Origin: Trametopsis cervina
Taxonomy: Eukaryota > Basidiomycota > Agaricomycetes > Polyporales > Irpicaceae
Length of the DNA: 64,000 bases
NCBI GenBank assembly: GCA_022385755.1
Contig: MU278364.1
Coordinates: 248,001 to 312,000 of the forward strand
Direction: 5' to 3'
In this document: positions 37,655 to 49,700 of the stretch, piece by piece
Position numbering within the stretch: position 1 is the first letter of the stretch
How the letters are laid out: every line of letters begins with the position of its first letter
Position numbers and translations under genes: made by a program
The notes under the pieces: generated by a model
Database searches by the model: none
Told to the model about the DNA's origin: nothing
What the model saw: only the letters and a program-made list of their open reading frames with translations

Positions 37655-38693
37655 ACGGCTGTGAGTAATTGAACCGATTGTATTCTAGGAGATGCGGTGT
37701 TTTCGTCACGCCCTTGGCATATACGCACATGCACACGCACACACACACGTTCCTGTCCGTTTAGGTGCTGAGCCGGTGAATGTGGACCCTGGGAAGCTTA
37801 TCCGCCGTAGGCTGCTGCCACATATGTCAGGAGGCCCAGGCTGTCTCGCGAGGCGCATGTTGATACAACTGCAACGAGGCGTTCAAGCCCCATGACACTT
37901 TGGACCATAAGGACCCGCTGATCATTATGTCTCATCAAGCTAGTACGCTAACGCTAACCGGCTACTTACCTTGCGTGAGACTGGGTGGATTAAGCTCGAC
38001 ATACAGGATAGTCAGAGATAAGGCCGACACGTAATGATACACGTCTGTTCGTCGCCTCGCAGCCCAAAATGAACTTCGTGAACCTTGGTATGTGTACCCG
38101 CAACATGAGTCAAGCAATCCTGATAACGGCTCGCCCTTGATAGACAGGAAAGGCGGTCCCGCTCCTTCATTGTTAACAATCGATCCTAATACGGGGTATG
38201 ATGCTTGATGCACACAGCTGGCAGTTCAGGTAGGCGTATTAGGGTACAGATCTGCAGTGCATGATCAGACAGCACCTTGACTGACCATCCCATTTACACG
38301 TCCCTGCGGTGTTCTGCTTTCGGTCTCCTTGACTCACCCAGGGAAAATGACCGGACACAGATCAATATTAGATCAATAGATGAGCTGAGACGAATACACA
38401 CGTTCATTGATTTCTACTTGGACCCTGCTGCAGTGCATTGTCGCACACTGTCTTTTGTTTACCATGCGTTTACTTCGTGGCCAATGGACTGATCTTATTC
38501 GTTTGCACCGATCGCGCTCTATTTGGCAGGATCAAGATGAACATTACACTTTATTTGTGCATATCAAAAAAGTTCGGCTCACGCGTTTTCTTGATACTTA
38601 CCGTCATCTGCCACCGTCGGGGTCCCTCCTTTGGCCAGATCCAAGCAGCATCGCCATTTCACGCCACCAAGGCCTAACCGTGTACGATCCAGC
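37655..38693. other. Intergenic interval with a zinc-finger-like relic
   Basis: About 1 kb between TMA20 and the SRR1-domain gene. CA-dinucleotide DNA occurs at 37725-37750. One plus-strand frame around 37815-37935 reads GCCHICQEAQAVSRGAC, then an in-frame TGA, then YNCNEAFKPHDTLDHKDPLI IM, with a CxxC pair and another Cys/His cluster. This could be a broken zinc-binding module or chance. Nothing else is recognised. Confidence 0.35.
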
Positions 38694-40155
38694 ATGGCAA
38701 GCACGTCGGATTTCGAATACGAGGCCCCGTTTACCCCTGCGCGCCCGCGTAAAAAGCGCAAAAACAAGACCGCACAAGAGCATCCTAATCCTCAGATGGT
38801 GTTAGAGCGCACCAGGGAGGAACTACACACCGGCGACTGGGCTCGAGACTGCGCAAGTCCGTCTGTCTCTTGTCATCGCGCCCGTTCCAAGGGTCCTTTT
38901 TATTGGCGTGACTAACGTTCACGTTATGTTTCCATCTTTCCGCGGAATTCTATCTCCCCATCCTAATCTACACAGAACTTCTCCGGGACGCTCTGAAAAC
39001 GCTCTCTCCGCTGCACTCAGAGCTGCCCCAGGTGAAGGTGCTCTGCCTTGGATTGGGGAGTCCGTCCGCCTCTCGAGACGCCCGCGCCCAGCTGGCCTTT
39101 CTGCTTGAAGTCTGTGACGATCTCATACTCGTGTGTACCTCTTTTTATGTACGTTACGTTCACAGACCGAGCAAATGCATCCGTTCCCGCGTTTTCCTAG
39201 GAGCGTTCAACTGTCGCCGTGTATGATCCTGCGTTTACGGACGAAGACGATCAGCTTCTCGCGGCATTGCGTCTGAAGCGCCTCCCTGACTCGGAGAACA
39301 GAGTGCATCCCAGTCGTTCCTTGCGTCTTTTACTCCGCTCGTTCCTCAGGACGGTTCTTTGCTGACTTGAACCTGTGCGGGGGATTTTCCCCCATCCTCC
39401 TCCCCAATTCCCATTCCTCGTGATCCCCATCCGTCCGTTTTCCGCACAGGATGCTGCTTATCCGCTGGCCGAGCCCACGATAGTGTTCATGCCACACTGC
39501 GATCTGCAGCTGTACGAAAACCTGCTCCGCTCCAACTGGTCGCCCGACCGGCTCCCCCAGGTGGTCCTTATCGCGAACCGCCTCGCCGAGTACCAGACGA
39601 GGTGAGCCCTCTCCATCATATCATCCCCTTTCGCACTCGGGATCAGCGCACGCGCGTTTGTGCGTCCCTGTGCTATCAAACTCAGGGTTCGCTGTACCGG
39701 GGAACTGATAGAGGAGACCCCTTTTTGTTCTCGTTGCTGCCCGCTGTCGCTGTCTGCTTCTTCCTCGGTCCTGACATCGGACTTTCTGTGGCCATCGCCA
39801 TCGCCCTGCCACTTCCGCGCTTCCAGCATCCCGTCGCACAAGCTGAATGCCGGACATCCGTGCGTGGCTCGAATAGGTGAGCCAACCCTCCGTCGATTCC
39901 GTAACGCGCTCCAGAAAGAACATGCACACAGCAAAATAAACTCGCTTGCTCCGATTACTGATACGAAATATTTTGTTGTTTCTGCCGCTAGCACCGCTCC
40001 TGGACTCGTATCTGCTTCCGCCGTGTGCCGCACACCCGACGGCGTTCAACAACCTCGCCATCCAGTTCGTGCGCAAGCAGTCGCTCGCGTCGGTCACGAG
40101 CGACGACGAGATGTGGATGCTCCGACTTCAAAGTCCGGCCGCGGAACTCGCGTGA
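38694..40155 (+). CDS. SRR1-domain protein (SRR1-like / Ber1 family)
   Basis: The start MASTSDFEYEAPFTPARPRK is followed by a Lys/Arg stretch (RKKRKNK). Exons with standard splice sites then give LLRDALKTLSPLHSELPQVK, VLCLGLGSPSASRDARAQLA, FLLEVCDDLIL, ERSTVAVYDPAFTDEDDQLL, DAAYPLAEPTIVFMPHCDLQ and LYENLLRSNWSPDRLPQVVL, then PLLDSYLLPPCAAHPTAFNN. The VLCLGLGSP, YDPAFTDED and TIVFMPHC series is the SRR1 domain signature (plant SRR1, yeast Ber1, human SRRD). Yeast Ber1 is linked to microtubule-related growth and possibly heme regulation; the biochemical function is unknown. The stop TGA is at 40153-40155. Roughly 300 residues. Exact ends of the two small exons near 39.84 kb are tentative. Confidence 0.82.
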
Positions 40156-40891
40156 TGACGATGATGGAGACGGCGGATGCGCTGGGTTGGGAGGCGAGGA
40201 GACGGGGGTTGCGATGACGGACGCTGTTACCGGGGGGTCACACGACGCCCCAGGGCTATTCCGCGTTCCGCGCGTCAGACGACAGAACTGTACAGTATTG
40301 TATTGAACGTGGGCAAGGAGCCTTTACGACAGGATTCCGCTGTACTAGGAACGCAGGCTTCTCACGACGCTGGCATTCAGGTTCTGAACAGCCTCCTTAC
40401 AATGGACTTCACGTGTCAGGCTTCGCGATGGGCAATGCAGACGTTATCTATCTCTCCTTCTGCTTACCGGAGCTGTTTCGCGAGCTGACTGAGGATAGGA
40501 AGCTGTAAGCGAGGGCGAATGGCAGCTGCTGGCCACAGCCAACCAGGAACTGGCTCCGGCGTCCCCGTACCACCGCCGAAAGATCGGGAGTTATCGGAAT
40601 GAGCGCTGATTGCGAGTTCATCACTGCCACCACATGTCACGCTGGGGCGTTGCTCGTCACTTAGGCGGTCACAACTCATTAGCGCGAACTGATGAATAGG
40701 GTTTCGAGACCAACAATGATCCCATTGCAGCAGGGGGAGGGAAAGAGACACACAGCAATTATATGCATGAGTGGGATAGGGGACCATATGAGAGAGACAG
40801 TACAATAAGCTAGCCGACCGATGGAGACAGAGGAGGAAAGAAAGAGCACGAAACAGGTAGTGAGACTGAAGTATGAGACATGGAATAGGAA
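40156..40891. other. Convergent 3' flank
   Basis: About 735 bp between the SRR1-domain gene and the minus-strand orphan. Only overlapping short frames on both strands; the purine-rich plus strand at 40740-40870 is likely the orphan's 3' UTR. No repeat or RNA gene was seen. Confidence 0.5.
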
Positions 40892-41785
40892 TTAGCACGA
40901 CTCAGCATACGTATGACGAAACACGCCAGCTGGCTGTGACACGGGGGAATCATGGGGGAAGGGGAGAGGATCAACATCAAATGAATAATACGAAGGTTCG
41001 TCCGTCTCGACGTAGACCTGGGGATGGGAGGCAAGAGGAAGGCGAGTCCGCTCACGCGGCATTGAGAGAGAAGTGGGGCCAGGAGGCGAGATAGAAGCAT
41101 CAGAAGCTGTGGACGGGGTCAGCGGTGCGTCTGACTCGTCGTCCGAGAGATCGTCTATAGCGTCGGGGACAGCAGGATCTTCGAGGTCGTCGTCGCATGG
41201 GTAATAGGGCAGGGTATTATCGTACAGGGTCGACAGGGTCGGGGTAGCAGGCACAGAATCCGTAGAGTCGGCAGAACCCTCAAGCTCGTACCAAGCGGGG
41301 ACAAGCGGGGGCTGGAGAGGGGGGTACGGTAGCGGGTATGGGTAGGGATAATACTCGGACTGATCGACGAGGTCGTCCGACGAGGACATAGGGGAGTACA
41401 AGGGGCTCGAAGGCTCCTCTTCCTCGGTGACGATAGGTTGTTGCGTGGTAGAAGAAGTCGCCTCTTCCTCATCAGCTGCTAGTTCTTGGAGTAGGCTATC
41501 TAGCCATTGACTCTCACCGAGGAGAGAGGCTTCCCGGACAGGATCGGGGAACAAGAACGTATCTTGCTCCTCTTCGCACGACTCGTCTTCGGATCTGGAC
41601 GCACGACCTACATAAGTCACGGTGCTGACGGTTACGACTTCAGGGGTCGAGGTGTGTGAGCGGACAATAGAGTTTTTCAGGAGTACCCAGCGGTGCAGAC
41701 TGCTGCTGTCCTTGACGTTGCCGCCAACGACAGACTGCAGCTTGTTGCGGGCCAGGCTGAATAGCGACTGGGCTTCGTATGACAT
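40892..41785 (-). CDS. Orphan acidic, Pro/Ser/Tyr-rich protein
   Basis: A single open frame of 297 codons from the ATG at 41785. Upstream in-frame ATGs to 42004 exist, but that extension is Arg/Cys-rich and looks non-coding. The N-terminus MSYEAQSLFSLARNKLQSVV ...SLHRWVLLKNSIVRSHTS looks like a small folded or helical module. The remainder is acidic and disordered: DESCEEEQDTF, LLQELAADEEEATSS, YYPYPYPLPYPPLQPPLVPA, DDLEDPAVPDAIDDLSDDES and a Pro/Ser-rich end. No family is assigned; I have the impression of similar HRWVLLKNS modules in other Agaricomycete proteins but cannot confirm it. The long uninterrupted frame and consistent composition support a real gene. Confidence 0.6.
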   Translation of the reverse strand: MSYEAQSLFSLARNKLQSVVGGNVKDSSSLHRWVLLKNSIVRSHTSTPEVVTVSTVTYVGRASRSEDESCEEEQDTFLFPDPVREASLLGESQWLDSLLQELAADEEEATSSTTQQPIVTEEEEPSSPLYSPMSSSDDLVDQSEYYPYPYPLPYPPLQPPLVPAWYELEGSADSTDSVPATPTLSTLYDNTLPYYPCDDDLEDPAVPDAIDDLSDDESDAPLTPSTASDASISPPGPTSLSMPRERTRLPLASHPQVYVETDEPSYYSFDVDPLPFPHDSPVSQPAGVFRHTYAESC

Positions 41786-42715
41786 GGTAGATGCGATTGC
41801 GGGGTGGAACAGGAGTGGTCGGTTGAGCGACGAGTCTGAGGGATGATATAGTGGTGCGTTCTGCTGGACGCGAGGCAACACGCGATGAGTATACACGTTC
41901 CTACAAGCGCAGAGATACTCGGAAATGCAACACGTACGGGACGAATGCCGGATGATGCGTATTGTATGTTCACCGGTGTATGCGATATACGACGAAGGGC
42001 TCAAACAGAATAGTGCCGTTCTTGGACTTTCGATAGGACTTGTTAACCATTCTTACGATAGAGGAACGCCGGACGGCTAATGAGACTGTCTGGACGAACT
42101 AACGATAAGACGGCCAAGTGGTAGAGGGGAGGCGACGCAGACACGTTTAGACAGACATGGCAGCAAAGGGAGGCAAGGAGCCGATGGACCCGCTTGGACT
42201 GAGCGGACCTGTCTTTATACGACCCGCACTGTGACGCTGGGAGTGACTCGAGCCACTGATTTGGTAACGTCGCCCTGTCACCCCTAACCTTATTGGGGCG
42301 TGACTGCCTTCCTGGGCTCCATGTCACGCTCTGCCAGACAACTGTGATGGTCACGTCACGTACCCCTCGGGTCCTGCTGCAACAGGCGGAGGCTAAACCG
42401 AATTCCGATGCCACCGTGGGCGAACGAATGCGAACGATGGGCTCACAGAGCTCGTCATGGGAGCCTCCGCCAAACTCACGCCAGCCGTCGCGCCTTGCCT
42501 CACACTCGCGTGACATGGCGCGCAACACCCCTCCCCCGATACGCGAACCATCCGACAAATTCCGATAGTATTAGCTTATCTACAGCACCAGCGCACCTAG
42601 GCGGCCCTGGTCGTCGTGTGGGCCCACTGTGGGAGTCCCCGCCGTGCGTGACTGCGACTGTCGCACGACTGGCGCAAGGCGTCAGGGTCACACAATATCA
42701 ACTTGATGACCGGAC
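41786..42715. other. Intergenic interval between the orphan gene and CDC27
   Basis: 930 bp without a credible gene. The minus-strand frame 42043-42558 is Arg/Ser/Cys-rich and overlaps plus-strand frames of the same kind. The region should contain the promoter of the orphan gene and the 3' flank of CDC27. Confidence 0.5.
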
Positions 42716-45662
42716 TCAGCCCTCGTCCATCACCTCTTCGTCCTTGACGGTCTCCAATAGTTTCTGGATCTTGCTGATGCTTTTCGGAGACAGGTCCCGC
42801 GCCGCGGCCAGCGTTTGTGCCGCTTTCGCGCGGTCGCCCATCAGACGGTACACCTTCGCGAGCTGGAAGATGACATTTGACTCATCCGGCGACGTGTCGC
42901 GGAGCGCTTCCAGGTCTTGAACAGCAAGCTAAATGGAGTCACATTGCACAACAGCGAATGCCAAACAAGAGCAGATCCATCAGCGTCTGGTGGCGCGGGA
43001 GCGAAGTAAACAGTGGATCACAAACCTGATACTTTTTCATGGCGATAAGGATTTTCGCTCTGTGATAGCGGACCAGTGCATTTTCTTGCGACAGCTTTAC
43101 CGCGTGGTCAAACGTCTTCAGAGCGGCTTGCAAATCGCCTCTTCGTTCGTTAACCTAAAGACAGCGCGATACAGCCCGATCAGTTTACGTGCCGTAAACA
43201 CATGTTTGAAACGCACCATGCCCAAACATCCCATCAAGACGGCGTTGAGTGGGTGGATGTTGCTTGCCTTCGTATAATGGTACTCCGCTAGGCGCAGCTT
43301 GCTCATTCGCATGTAGCAGACCCCCAACCCGTACCTAGTATTACGCAAACATGGAGTAAGCAACACAGTCTAGCAAGGCGAAATGAAACATTGCGTACCA
43401 GGCATTGTAATGTCGTGGATCAGCACGCAGGGCACACTCGAAGAACGAGATAGCCCTATCAAGGTTCTCTTCTATCGTTTCGTGCCCGCTGAGCGTGAAC
43501 GCATAGGCACATGTAGGGTCCAAACGTGCCGCGCGATCGAAGCAGGTCAAAGCCTGTGCTCGCTCCTTTTGCAAGGAAAAGCAATTGCCAACCGCGATCC
43601 AAGCTTCTGGTGATCGTGGGTTGATAGATAAGAGTTCCTGTGCGAGGAATGCCAGCTTGACGTTCCGTTGCAGATGCCACAAAAGCGTCGAGTAGACTTC
43701 CATATCCCATAGCCGATAGGGCTCGAGATTCCTGACGGCTTCGAAAGCGCGTTCAGCCTGATAACGTAAGATTAAACGTTGAGTGAGTTTGGCACAGATA
43801 GAAGCCGATAGCCGGGGCACTTACGGCAGCATATTCCCCTAGTTCATAGTGGGCTTTTCCAACCATCGCCATCACCCATGCCGAACGTTGGTGCTCTCGC
43901 GGAAGCTTTTCTAGTTCCTCCAGACAGCGACGGCAATCATACAAAGCTAGGGCCCTTGTGGCGCCTGCGAAGGTTCTCATGAGGTTATATATGGCATAAT
44001 CTGCCAGCTGCATCTCATATGCTTCCATAGCGGTCGACGGTGTAGCAGTTGAGCCGACGGAGTGGTTGAGGTTGTGAGGTTGGGGGATAAATGCAGCCGG
44101 GACAGGAACGGCGGTCGAAATTACTGAATCGTCCTCCATGTCAGAGTCGACCTGGGGACGAGTACGAGTGGGGGCACGCCGTCGATCCTTCGTAGTAGCC
44201 TGCTGATAGCCATAAACATAAACAGCAGCGCATGTCAGATAAGCTCGGTGTTACAATATCCAGCCGGCTGACCTTTGGCACGAGTTTGGGCTTGCTATTC
44301 GATCCACCTAAGAGACGCGAGCTCCGTCTTGCGAGAGTAACCGGCACGGGTTGTTCTTTCGCTGACTTATTCGGGGCAGCGGTGGACCTAGAGGATGTCG
44401 CCGCATGCTGAGCACGACGACCGGGAGATGAGAAGATGTTAGCAATGGTCAGGGCCGGGCGTGCGCGTGCCTTTGAGCTTTTCGAGCGATCGTCCGCCAT
44501 CCCCTGCAGCAATGCGCCAGCGGACTTGGAGGGTTTAATGTTGGTGTCTGCGGCAGTGGAGGAGGATGGGGCTCGCTGTCGTGCAGTAGAACGTAGCTTC
44601 TTGGCCGCTGGGCCCATTTCATCTGCTGAAGAGAGGGGACGCACAGCAGGTGGTTGGACCCCTGATGGTCCTGGTTGTGACTTGCTTGTAGGCAGAGGTC
44701 CAAAACTGAAGGAGTCGTCACCTGCGAAGGACGATTCGATCGTTGAACTGTGCTCAAATCAGTACAATTGCGCAGTGACTGCAGATAGTTCCATGTAAAC
44801 GCACAGTGATTCTCGAGGGCCAGTGGGCCTACCAAATATCTGAGGTTGAGCCCAGCCAGCATTCCAGGACTGGAAGACGTTTCCGTTACTCCCATTTTCT
44901 GGCGTGAAGAATCCGGCACCTGTCACAATAGGTTGAGATACATCTTCATGCAGGGGTTTTACTGGTGGCGGTCGAGGGGGGAATATCTCGTCTATCTGCG
45001 GTATGTCACCTGGGCGGTGTGAGTCAGCGAACGGTGACACCCAAACAGTGGCATAGTACCAACCTAGGGAACAAAGACCCTCAAAAGCCTCCCAAAGCAT
45101 AGGATCCAACGCGAGAGCCTTTCGGAAACTTGCTTGTGCACCCTCCCTTTGATTCCCCTTCAATGCCACCATCCCACATCGGCAATGCAGCACTCCTGCG
45201 TCCGGAAACGCCTGTGCCACACGCGTTCCCATTGATGCTGTTGTATATAGTAATATGTGAAAACCATGATCATGATAAGCAACCTGCCAAAGTAGCAGAA
45301 ACAGGCCACATACGCGTAGGGGTGTAAAGGGGATCTTGTACACACTGCTCCAAGGCTTCCCTGGCCTGCCGATGTCTCCCCAGAGCCGTGCAACACTTTG
45401 CCTTAACCTCCAAGCACCCACTACATTGAGCCTCGCGCGTAGTATTGACTAGGTGGTACGCTGTATGGGGCTGACCAGACCGAAGGAGGGCTGTAGCGTA
45501 CAAATGCCGGGCATCATGGGCTCGTTGATACAGGGCATAATATCTCTCCGCATAGAATACGGCAGAGCGGTATAGTTCGGCGTCCAGACAAGACCATACC
45601 AGAGACGTCAGCCGTTCCTGTATGTATTGACTTGCTGTGGACGAGCTGGCTTCGACTTGCAT
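42716..45662 (-). CDS. CDC27: Anaphase-promoting complex subunit 3 (CDC27)
   Basis: TPR scaffold subunit of the APC/C ubiquitin ligase that binds co-activators through their C-terminal IR tails. The N-terminal TPR dimerisation part reads MQVEASSSTASQYIQERLTS LVWSCLDAELYRSAVFYAER and AYHLVNTTREAQCSGCLEVK. It is followed by GVLHCRCGMVALKGNQREGA and LDPMLWEAFEGLCSLG. The disordered middle carries IANIFSSPGRR and LARRSSRLLGG, comparable to the conserved RRSSRLF of animal CDC27. The C-terminal TPR array shows YSTLLWHLQRNVKLAFLAQE, LLSINPRSPEAWIAVGNCFS, FFECALRADPRHYNAWYGLG, YHYTKASNIHPLNAVLMGCL and NVIFQLAKVYRLMGDRAKAA, ending in KDEEVMDEG (TGA at 42716-42718). About nine short introns. Length is roughly 700-750 residues, normal for fungi. 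Confidence 0.93.
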
Positions 45663-46099
45663 CAGAGACTATATCGCGCGCAGCCAACCGCATGCGTCTA
45701 GTGATTTCCAGGTGGTTTATCAAGAAAGACACGAGATGAAAGGAGTAATAGGCTGCAAAGAAAGACAGAAAGGGAAACTTGCAGACGTGCTCGTTCAGGT
45801 TGTGCTTGGTACCGACTCGAGGCGCAATGCCGTCGGTCATGTAAACGAACTCGCGACGTGGTCACGTGACCATCGATCTGGCGAATCATACCGCCGGTGA
45901 CTATCGTTCGGTGGCCATGGACGCGTCGTGGTTCTTGTCCACCATTTGCCTTCCAGCATCGCCAAGAAGGGAGTGTAGATCGTGTGGCATATGTATGAAC
46001 AATCGTCCTATCCCGATTGTCAGACACAGAAGGAACCATTATATCTGTGTGGTTTTGCACAATGGCGGAGTACTAAGTACATTGTATAATAACGTTCTA
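45663..46099. other. Intergenic region upstream of CDC27
   Basis: About 440 bp between CDC27's start and the CCT1 stop. It contains the CDC27 promoter and the CCT1 3' flank. Only short unsupported frames. Confidence 0.5.
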
Positions 46100-48149
46100 C
46101 TAGTGGCCATGGGAATCTTCCTGCCCTTGGGATTCTATAGGTACTGCTGTATTAGATGCGAACAACGCGCCATATGTTCAGAGCAACGTACCAGGTACAC
46201 ATTGAATTGCGTCGTCAATCCTCAACAACGAAACGGCGGCCTCGAAGGCAGATTTCAGACTTCGGACCTTGCTCATTGTTGGCTCCAAAATGCCGGCAGC
46301 GACGTTGTCCCGCACTTCTCCGTTGAGAAGATCCAGCCCGTAGTGGGTAAGGACTTTCTTAGGATCACCGGCAGGGGCGTTTTGGGCTGCGTTGTGGTAC
46401 GCACGCAATTTCGCGACGAGATCCGTTGAGTCTTTCGCCGCGTTAACTGCGAGCGTCTTGGGAATGACGAGCAGCGCGTTCGCAAATTCAGCGATGGCAA
46501 GCTGTTCCCGTGATCCCTACGTACATCATGAGACATAAATATCCGTCTGGGGAAGCACGTGAAACTCACTAGTGTGGTAGCAAAGTTCTCCAAGTAAATG
46601 CTCAAGGCTGTCTCCACTGCGCCGCCTCCCGGAACAACGGATCCACTTTCCAACGTTCGCTTGATGATGGAGAGGGTGTCGTGGAGAGCTCTCTCCATCT
46701 CGTCAAGCATGTAGTCATTCGCTCCTCGGAGGACTATCGACGAGGAGCTAACTACTTTGGTCCCCTTGACCAGAATGAGCTCGTCGTCCGAGATACGTTC
46801 TTGTACGACCTCCTCCGCCAAACCTAGATAGCTGGCTTCGAAGGACTCTTCGCCTTCGAGATTTGCCAAACTTGAAACCAGTGTTCCACCAGTGGCCTTC
46901 GCGATGCGGCGAAGATCCTCCTTCCTGCACCGACGCACGGCCATTACTCCGGCTTCAACAAACTCTTTCAAACAAAGATCGTCAATGCCCTTGGTGGTGA
47001 GGATCACATTGGCACCAGAAGCGAGGATCTTCCTTATCCGCTCCAGAGTAATTTCTGATTCTCTGAGAAGCATGAGTGAGACGCTGTTCCAAGATAGCAC
47101 ATAGCCGAAGAACGTCACCTGCGCCGAATGTCTTCCAGCTGCGAAGGATCATCTACCAGAATCTGCACTCCCAATTGCATCCTTGCTTTGTGGAGATTGA
47201 TATCAAGGCAAGCAATCTTGGCATTCGTTATGCGGGTTCTCATCGCTATGGTTGACATATAGATTTAAATATGCCTTCAATCACAGGCTGCCGTACGACG
47301 TACCTTGACTTGCGACTGTGCAGTTCAATGCATACCCCTTCACGTACAGCGACTCGCGCGCACTTCTGCCGTGCGCTTTCAAGACATTGACAGCCTTTAC
47401 GGGGTACTTGATGTCTCCACGGCTGTTGATTGTCCTCACAGCTAACATAGCATCGACAGCCATGGGAGCAAAGAGGTCATCGTCACTGAACATCGGAAGG
47501 CCTCAATAATGCTCGCATGATTACCGACAATATTAGTAACACACCTTCCAATGATCTTACTCGACATGCTGGTCTTGGCAGCATTGACCAGAGCCTCTCG
47601 TCCAAGAGAGTCGACCTTCACGCTCAACTGGTCCTGCATGAATTTGCATGCCTCCCTGCACGCGAGCCGGTAGCCAGTAATGATCGTGGTGGGGTGGATC
47701 TTTTGCTTTACGAGCTCGTTCGCCCTTCGTAAGAGTTCCGCGGCAATAATAACAACAGATGTTGTTCCATCACCAACTTCACGGTCTTGCTTTTGAGCCA
47801 GGTCAACAAAGACGCGTCCAGCAGGATTCTCTACCGCCAACAGAGAAAGAATTGTCGCGCCGTCATTTGAGATCGTTACTTCCTATGGGCAAAACATGAG
47901 AAGTAAATAAGTACAATAGTGATCTTCAGCTTACTCCGATGTTGTCCACCAGCATTTTGTCGAGACCCAAAGGCCCCAAAGAGCTTTTCACAATATTGGC
48001 AATCGATTGTGCAGCGACCACTGTCATAGCCTCAGTATCGCAGCTGCGACGTGGAACGTGGCTCGCGTACCATTTTGATCCCTTATATCCTGGCCCGATA
48101 CTCTGTCACCTCCTAGAAAAAGACCTGCTCGTGGATCGCGTTGGAACAT
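46100..48149 (-). CDS. TCP1: Chaperonin-containing TCP-1 subunit alpha (CCT1)
   Basis: Subunit of the cytosolic TRiC/CCT chaperonin that folds actin and tubulin. The N-terminus [26 protein letters not shown] is followed by the ATPase motifs [34 protein letters not shown] and [23 protein letters not shown]1-specific stretches: [97 protein letters not shown] and [20 protein letters not shown]. The open frame stops at 46178 after [14 protein letters not shown], but a 45-nt GTACG...ACAG intron (46147-46191) would join it to an exon ending QEDSHGH. That strongly resembles the yeast Tcp1 tail (...PKEDPHDH), so the stop is placed at 46100-46102. About 555 residues, normal length. Confidence 0.93.
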
Positions 48150-48403
48150 GGTTGTCGAAATGAGGCAGCTGGTAAGTATTGGGCGTCTAATCACAAATCG
48201 CATAGAACGCGTGCGGGCGTCAGTTCAAGCTGATATGGATTTAGCGCCAAGCGACAGATGCGATATGACATGCAGTAAAAATATTCAGAGGTTGATAATT
48301 TGTTCTCACAACAAGTGATACATAGACATGGAGTGAAGTGTGGTATATTTAATAATAAGTATGTGGCGATATGATAGCCTTGACGGTGACTATGGGTGGA
48401 TGT
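48150..48403. other. Intergenic region upstream of CCT1
   Basis: About 250 bp, A/T-rich, between the CCT1 start and the next minus-strand gene's stop. It is presumed to contain the CCT1 promoter. Confidence 0.4.
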
Positions 48404-49108
48404 CTACGGTGGGTATGCAGATAGACAGATACGGCGGTGGCTTTCTGAACGACGCATCGACTTTCTTCTGTGGCGCACACTGTTGGATTTGGAATCAGCA
48501 GCATGCCGGAAACCAAGTGCCTGGATACATACCTCCTTAGCCTCCGACCAGTTCTGTCCGGCAGCGGCTGACTGTTTCTCGTCAGCCGCGGAGTCAAGAT
48601 GAAAGACTTCCGCAGTAAGCGGCGTGGTATCATAGGGGCGGTCCTGATAGACGATGGTGGGCGAGCTGCTTTTCACGCAGTCGTGTCGTATGTCCATAAT
48701 AGGACCGTCCGCAGAGACTGAACAGTAACTGGGACTCCGACGAAGATGCCCGTCCGTCTCAACCACACTCCATTCCAACCGAGTGTCGAACCGGTCGACA
48801 TTCGAGTAGGATATGCTGCGTTGGTCTTCAAAGTCCGGCCTTACTGGACGTGCCTGAGTTGGTCCGGCGCCAGCGCTGCTGGGCTGATGCAAAGTGAGAA
48901 AGGAGTTGCGTCGTGCACAACTTCAAGTCACATACCCGAGCATTCTTACGGTGAGCTCTTAGCCCTCCGCGACGCAATATAGCACCACGGTTAACCTAGA
49001 TGCTGGTATGAGCTTATTGGGTGTGTGTTGGTGTATGGTAGAACGTACCTCCTGGGTAGTGGGCGACACTTTGTCTGCTAAGCTCTTCAGATGCGGGAAG
49101 AAAAGCAT
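48404..49108 (-). CDS. Orphan small basic protein, three exons
   Basis: Proposed exons: MLFFPHLKSLADKVSPTTQE (ATG at 49108), VNRGAILRRGGLRAHRKNAR (about 48940-49000), and a long exon to TGA at 48404 starting PSSAGAGPTQARPVRPDFED. Both joins keep the frame and use good GTACGT and GTATGT donors with TAG/CAG acceptors. The product is about 200 residues, without TM helix or signal peptide, with an Arg-rich C-terminus (SVRHRRKSMRRSESHRR) that could act as a nuclear signal (RHRRKSMRR). Motifs such as RFDTRLEWSVVETDGHLRRS suggest some folded part. No family is recognised. It diverges from the MIT-like gene. Confidence is moderate because the model rests on splice signals and frame continuity only. 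Confidence 0.5.
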
Positions 49109-49700
49109 GGTGGTTGTGGTATGAGAATGTAATAGAGAGTCTCTGTGGGTGGACGTCTTACTTATACTCTACATGATGGGTGGGTCTTGGGCAGTTTGCA
49201 TCCGCTGTCTTCTAGCAGTTGTATCCGACGACCTTATAGTAAGTGTAGGATATTACGATCACGTCCGCTCATGTAGAATGTGGGTCCTAGTATGGAGATC
49301 CACAATTGCCACAAAATTCACGGCTCCCAATGTCGAATGCACAGATAAAGTGCTCAAGAGTTCAGAAGTAGGAATAGAGACAAAGATCAGGGTGGGTTGC
49401 GGGGTCGTTGTAGCCAACTTGCAAGCTTACCAAAGCAGGCCCGAAAAGGCATGTACAAATCTGTAGACGCCCAATGATTGTGGCACACAGCGTGCACTGC
49501 GTCTGCCACTTGCCTGCCGCTCTCATTACAAGTTTACGACGCCCCACATTTCATCCGTTTTTATCTTCAAATACACTCAATGCCTCCAATAGAATCTCCG
49601 TTAAATGCTGTGCGTTTTGAAAGACAGCCCAGGGCCATCTACATGCGCTAAGTAGAATATTTGGTAGGCTCACCAACATGCAGCAAACGCAGACGATTAC
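49109..49700. promoter_or_regulatory. Divergent intergenic region
   Basis: About 590 bp between the orphan gene and the first confident codon of the MIT-like gene. An ATG at 49580 (MPPIESPLNA) may begin an upstream exon of the latter, but I could not find a splice pair joining it in frame. Confidence 0.4.

Noticed and set aside
42043..42558. 171-codon minus-strand frame between the orphan gene and CDC27
   Set aside because: Arg/Ser/Cys-rich with no motifs, mirrored by similar frames on the other strand.
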